This document shows positions 9,001 through 9,934 of a DNA stretch of 9,934 nt, one piece after another. The notes under the pieces were generated by a model. It saw nothing but the letters and a program-made list of their open reading frames with translations. It made no database searches and was not told the origin of the DNA. The translations under genes were made by a program, and so were the position numbers. Numbering within the stretch: position 1 is the first letter of the stretch; each line of letters starts with the position of its first letter. The DNA is from Bacteroidales bacterium UBA2800 (GTDB lineage Bacteria > Bacteroidota > Bacteroidia > Bacteroidales > Paludibacteraceae), in assembly GCA_002351925.1 (NCBI GenBank), contig DEHM01000011.1, positions 7,313 through 17,246 on the forward strand. Direction: 5' to 3'.

Positions 9001-9889
9001 TGTTGGTCAGCGTGCTCAGATAGAACTCCGTACCCCATTGTTCGACAGGAATAGTTTGCTCTACCATGAAGTCCTGTGAGTAACCTTCTTTGTTAGGAAT
9101 ACCCGTCTGTTGGTTGCCGTTGAAGACGGCTACAGGCTTGTCGGCGCAGACGAACGAACCACTCAAATCTGCCGCAAAACCGGTGGTTCCGGGATCACGA
9201 CGTTTGGAGGCTACCAAGTAGGCCTCACCTTTGTTCAGAGAGATCGTGAACGACTGGCCGGCTGTGTGGTTGCCATCGGTGTCCATCGTCGGCTTGATGG
9301 TTACATTGGTATTGTTCTCGGTAGCTATGACCGCGAACTGAGACGAGTAGACATCCTCCGGATAGGTCTGAATAATATACTCTTTGCCCAGATGATTCGT
9401 AGGAATGACCAATGAAGCGTCACGCGAAGTCACCGGCGACTCTTGCACACGGCTGTAGAGGAAACAGGAGAACTCCTTCTTGGCATCGGCTTTGGCGGCA
9501 TACACATGCACACCTTTTTTGCCCGTTTCCTCGCTATGCAACAGATAGATACTCTGGTTATACGGAACATCGACGATAGTGGTACCTGCACTAATCTGCT
9601 GAGAGATATTCGTCGTGCCTGCCGCGATATTGACCGTCATGGCTTCATTGGCGGAGATGATCACTTTCATCTCAAAACGGCCGTTGGCGTTCTCCGGCGC
9701 TTCCGGGTCGTACATATTATTGCTCATGAATGTCAACCAGAAATCGTTGCCTCGGGTAGTGTGGAACTTATTGGTTCCGCCTATCCAGTCGCGATCCCGG
9801 CCGTTGTTTACGATAGAGGTGGCTGCCGTTATCCCCAAAGAAAACAGCAACATACACACGCATACTATGTACTTTATATATACCCGCAC
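3089..9889 (-). CDS. Giant secreted repeat protein: IgGFc-binding-like head, 19 CDSI modules, T9SS-like sorting tail
   Basis: This is a surface or secreted protein of about 2266 residues. Residue numbers here and below count from an in-frame TTG at 9928; subtract 13 for the preferred GTG start at 9889. The TTG lies inside the promoter -7 element and so cannot be the start. Starting at the GTG gives M-RVYIK followed by a hydrophobic core and AA, a good signal peptide. The ATG at 9853 would leave a core with no positive end. Order: signal peptide (14-36); IgGFc-binding-like domain (about 60-400); a beta-rich region (about 400-683); 19 degenerate modules (684-2008), each with a cysteine near its start and ending in GCDSIxxLxLxV; an Ig-like region (2009-2204); and a T9SS-like sorting tail (2205-2279). 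No enzymatic motif or transmembrane helix is seen. The likely role is adhesion or a surface stalk (inference). It is probably first in an operon with the barrel gene and pheT. I do not recognise a named orthologue. Confidence 0.93.
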   Translation of the reverse strand: MRVYIKYIVCVCMLLFSLGITAATSIVNNGRDRDWIGGTNKFHTTRGNDFWLTFMSNNMYDPEAPENANGRFEMKVIISANEAMTVNIAAGTTNISQQISAGTTIVDVPYNQSIYLLHSEETGKKGVHVYAAKADAKKEFSCFLYSRVQESPVTSRDASLVIPTNHLGKEYIIQTYPEDVYSSQFAVIATENNTNVTIKPTMDTDGNHTAGQSFTISLNKGEAYLVASKRRDPGTTGFAADLSGSFVCADKPVAVFNGNQQTGIPNKEGYSQDFMVEQTIPVEQWGTEFYLSTLTNTKSNIVYVTAAEDNTTVEVTITNASGATSTLPPFSLNQGQTLQAITLNDQSRKEVYVRSTNNKKIACFVYMTTAAENKICDDTGLSDLCYIYGDPANAMMPAWNHRVDTMNFYTDRLDPQGGDAIPQHFYAYIVTRSADVSKIYRKRPNGTNEALNSYFRQFAHNGAVAYAHIALPDNERYHEFVTTGGEGFIGMVYALTEAQGYFYTLGFKPPHPLDSLFVTNTTEVTMSKNTYHVDSLDNHGWYQRQEREWIETRLDTAIVCDSSWVNWAVETPAERPIKQIEWTIFDVTEGRSTLSGYPQNGDATGEVHTLRHQFILPEETPEERHQFFEYEIQAVMYRDRLLCTEDDDTDTLKTTVRVTRIYNDTAFRVLCVGDTLRFFYDSLYNQDNLSLYRPDSAATNFIGVKRGQGDRYIKEWHYQLEVGKYDTLSRHYLSQAGCDSTMTLVLFVCDTFQFYDTIHLCHNKTLDYHGQTISGSSYRLSDTIDIKRQFRTEACECQLTPDIRKFRDKSGKMFLGCDSTYYLHLFVHPDYLIRQRDTVCLDRNGHGSYNWSIQYGTQTRTIRETDLTWSEADQALKGVFRDTMKTRTCPDCEGGGCDSIHELTILMPQAYYFPVENVDWCMLHYDESRHDTVHQYYRWAGHRDGEPYVELRTGGTYYDECHTTRYGCDSIYTLNLTYKSAGHELYWPQIDTVCFDSTALYDWKDEKGRVIEQVPLNVNIPRNARCTTIYRHWEAGCDTVYALHLTILPKYYIVDPVLITQEQVYHWDVNNVTYGGSKTTLPHDVTIYDDTTYVRVDFTTTPVGTRSCDSIRVLFLRVGSVYRDEVNDTVCGNDKQFVWEETRPEYYGTHGGPFVRKTIHESELPAPGTNRTYEDPYTTTLGFDSIFYLTLYRAHSYVDTTHAEECRQRVAGARYVWPGHEGRQIYDRWGDPMPYIPLNFDGDFYYVDTMTTTVGFPCDSITVLHLHVNPYYDFDKELTACQFSDFAWENLPGNTRPDSIMDANGVKLTGAIPTNHTGTYEYTLRFHTIHDCDSAWHLTLHIDTVYLVPEEITERSMCDNEAIQFLDQTIYGVNYPDKPEGEEGISVPGSDRWYTFDLTGFMPSSNGCDSAVQHRITLYRTYFFPESEQVCQGTPYSWHGLDIPTNVAAGIYTFRDPINKTEFGCDSIHELTLRIDSVYHIHESLSICDYDTISWQGKHYRGERFVGTAPGYLTVKSDTTYLDTVEIGTRYTHCDSTYYLALRVAPSYNNTITYNVCDNDSSLEAHVYEFRDTQGHYYRDSLVFDPDKRDMPGVRKDTTMQIISHMLQTYEGCDSMVTYKVVVHPTYHFIDADKGCAGYAIEWRGETISGTGTYFDHQYTSTWGCDSVYELDFYVKPFKTVTIFDQVCANHTYYRTDTVGETIFEEAVWRPGERWPDIDKGEYRDLHYVGADGCDSIVYKYYLTVCPVYVFDAATDGICSGDTFYSAELDHAWAKFAYEFDTDTFVVPYDTVFRDTLATIMGCDSIYNLTAHVYPAYRHISYDTICSNGSYVWAARDERPDSLLTDLEPGIHYLRDSFLTLDGCDSIYEMQLCVNIAYLEIDSIKLCADETLFWYGYYYEHMAPGEYFEEIHEFTLQGCDSIHQLYLFVKDTTNQFDTITICKGDTAFVAEHMYMLAGDYKDTTLNADGCHHFIYTHLIVIPPTVPTVWAEDPMCQSEAAFDLYYTYTSATPISYSLYFDSVGQSMGFEDMIDVPITEYSNPMVITVPIPYRDDDRKQYPRPDDYTIHLVLDNGICQHPEADCFRDSTFTMNYPAWLTEQRFGDVIALLNDKYNGGYVWTSYQWYLGDSMLIGQTLPYLYEPMGLHVGEQYHVRLTREGEEVSFPTCPITAIANPVPDDKAPTMGYLSVTPTYIVSGNPRVHILSRKDGTYRVTNGGSGQLVAQGIFRADVTEVVLRPVPGVYIFQLWSAETPEEPYRRIKVLMGN
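3092..3316 (-). other. Type IX secretion C-terminal sorting domain (type A-like)
   Basis: The last 75 or so residues follow the layout of T9SS sorting tails: a strand pair with DGTYRVTNGGSGQLVAQGIF, then a short strand VTEVVLRPVPGVYIFQLWS and a final basic-hydrophobic strand RRIKVLMGN. The PGVYIFQL element and terminal KVLM match the usual GxYIvxV and KvlV ends. In the family this tail directs passage through the outer membrane and is normally cleaved on attachment or release. The assignment is by eye, and the tail is divergent at the motif level. Confidence 0.68.
3317..3904 (-). other. Penultimate Ig-like region
   Basis: Residues 2009-2204 no longer follow the CDSI pattern. The later part (YQWYLGDSMLIGQTLPYLYE, then HVGEQYHVRLTREGEE and PTCPITA) reads as an Ig-like beta sandwich of the kind often found just before sorting tails in Bacteroidota surface proteins. 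The earlier part (AFDLYYTYTS to FTMNYPAW) looks like a separate beta domain. No family is assigned. Confidence 0.4.
3905..7879 (-). repeat. 19 degenerate tandem protein modules with the GCDSIxxLxLxV signature
   Basis: Modules span residues 684-2008. Each begins near a cysteine in a pattern like DTVCxGDxxxW and ends in GCDSIxxLxLxVxP. The signature cysteines are at 751, 830, 910, 981, 1050, 1121, (Phe 1196), 1271, 1345, 1421, 1478, 1547, 1626, 1678, 1747, 1816, 1877, 1932 and 1983. Spacing runs from 51 to 80 residues. At the DNA level only short pieces recur (for example GGGTTGCGACTCTATC-like stretches), so the duplications are old and diverged. Similar CDSxxxLxLxV repeats occur in other large Bacteroidota surface proteins. 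The likely form is a string of small disulfide-stabilised beta domains making a stalk (inference). Confidence 0.88.
7880..8728 (-). other. Beta-rich connecting region between head and repeats
   Basis: Residues about 400-683 link the IgGFc-like head to the first CDSI module. The first part (HFYAYIVTRS, AVAYAHIALPDNERYHEFVT, GFIGMVYALTEAQGYFYTLGF) reads as alternating beta strands and may complete the head domain. The later part (PIKQIEWTIFD, RHQFILPEE, FFEYEIQAVMYRDRLLC) resembles an Ig-like or PKD-like sandwich. I recognise no specific family. Confidence 0.45.
8729..9751 (-). other. IgGFc-binding-protein-like N-terminal domain
   Basis: Residues about 60-400 show the pattern of the IgGFc_binding N-terminal family. 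A GNDFWLTFMSN start is followed by GKEYIIQTYP and FAVIATENNTNVTIKPT. Next comes LNKGEAYLVAS leading to DLSGSFVCADKPVAVFNGNQ, then DFMVEQTIPVEQWGTEFYLS and VTAAEDNTTVEV. The family is named after the human mucus protein FCGBP and also occurs in bacterial surface proteins. Whether this copy binds immunoglobulin, mucin or something else cannot be read from the sequence. Cysteines are at 155, 261, 376, 389 and 398. Assignment is by motif recognition only, without a profile search. Confidence 0.75.
9821..9889 (-). other. Signal peptide of the giant surface protein
   Basis: Reading from the GTG at 9889 gives a short basic end (M-RVYIK), a hydrophobic core (YIVCVCMLLFSLGI) and a small-residue end (TAA before TS), which is the classic Sec signal layout. 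Two cysteines fall inside the core and none at the cleavage point, so a lipoprotein is unlikely. The codons before the GTG would add a polar stretch (HPILCASAHRGV) that is not typical of a signal peptide. Confidence 0.75.
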
Positions 9890-9925
9890 AACGCCTCTAT
9901 GCGCACTTGCGCACAAAATCGGGTG

Positions 9926-9933
9926 CAAAGGTA
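9926..9933 (-). promoter_or_regulatory. Bacteroidota-type promoter -7 element
   Basis: Read on the minus strand, these bases are TACCTTTG, an exact match to the Bacteroidota primary sigma factor -7 consensus TAnnTTTG. The matching -33 TTTG box would lie beyond the window edge and cannot be checked. Transcription would begin near 9918-9922, leaving a 5' leader of about 30 bases before the GTG start at 9889. The element overlaps the TTG that opens the longest reading frame, which argues strongly against that TTG as the start codon. Confidence 0.72.
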
Positions 9934-9934
9934 C

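Noticed and set aside
1..9934. CRISPR array, tRNA or rRNA genes, insertion sequence or phage genes
   Set aside because: The window is occupied by three collinear coding regions with at most 18 bp between them. No cloverleaf, transposase motif, terminal inverted repeat or spaced identical repeat was found.

Overview
The window comes from a member of the Bacteroidota, most likely order Bacteroidales. Four things point there: a PheT with the typical MNISYNWLKxY start; a Bacteroidota-type -7 promoter element (TACCTTTG); no Shine-Dalgarno sequences before most starts; and a giant exported protein with an apparent type IX secretion (T9SS) C-terminal tail. All three genes lie on the minus strand, and the window is almost entirely coding. 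The many plus-strand open frames are antisense shadows.

Layout, in the direction of transcription (right to left). A promoter -7 element lies at 9926-9933. It is followed by a gene for a secreted protein of about 2266 residues (9889 to 3089), built of a signal peptide, an IgGFc-binding-like head, a linking beta-rich region, 19 degenerate tandem modules ending in a GCDSIxxLxLxV motif, an Ig-like penultimate region and a T9SS-like sorting tail. Its TGA stop shares one base with the ATG of a 357-residue predicted outer-membrane beta-barrel protein (3089 to 2016). After an 18-bp gap comes pheT (1997 to 1), the phenylalanyl-tRNA synthetase beta chain, cut off by the window edge.

How they may work together (inference): the giant protein looks like a surface adhesin or stalk exported through the Sec system and T9SS. 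The beta-barrel protein is translationally coupled to it and could be its dedicated export or anchoring partner. pheT is a housekeeping gene that appears to sit at the end of the same transcript, with no separate promoter visible just upstream. The most interesting signals are inside the giant protein. Its repeat motif coincides in every unit but the last with the Bacteroides O-glycosylation sequon. Its cysteines follow a nearly fixed 23-residue register, and two neighbouring modules have each lost one cysteine in a complementary pattern.
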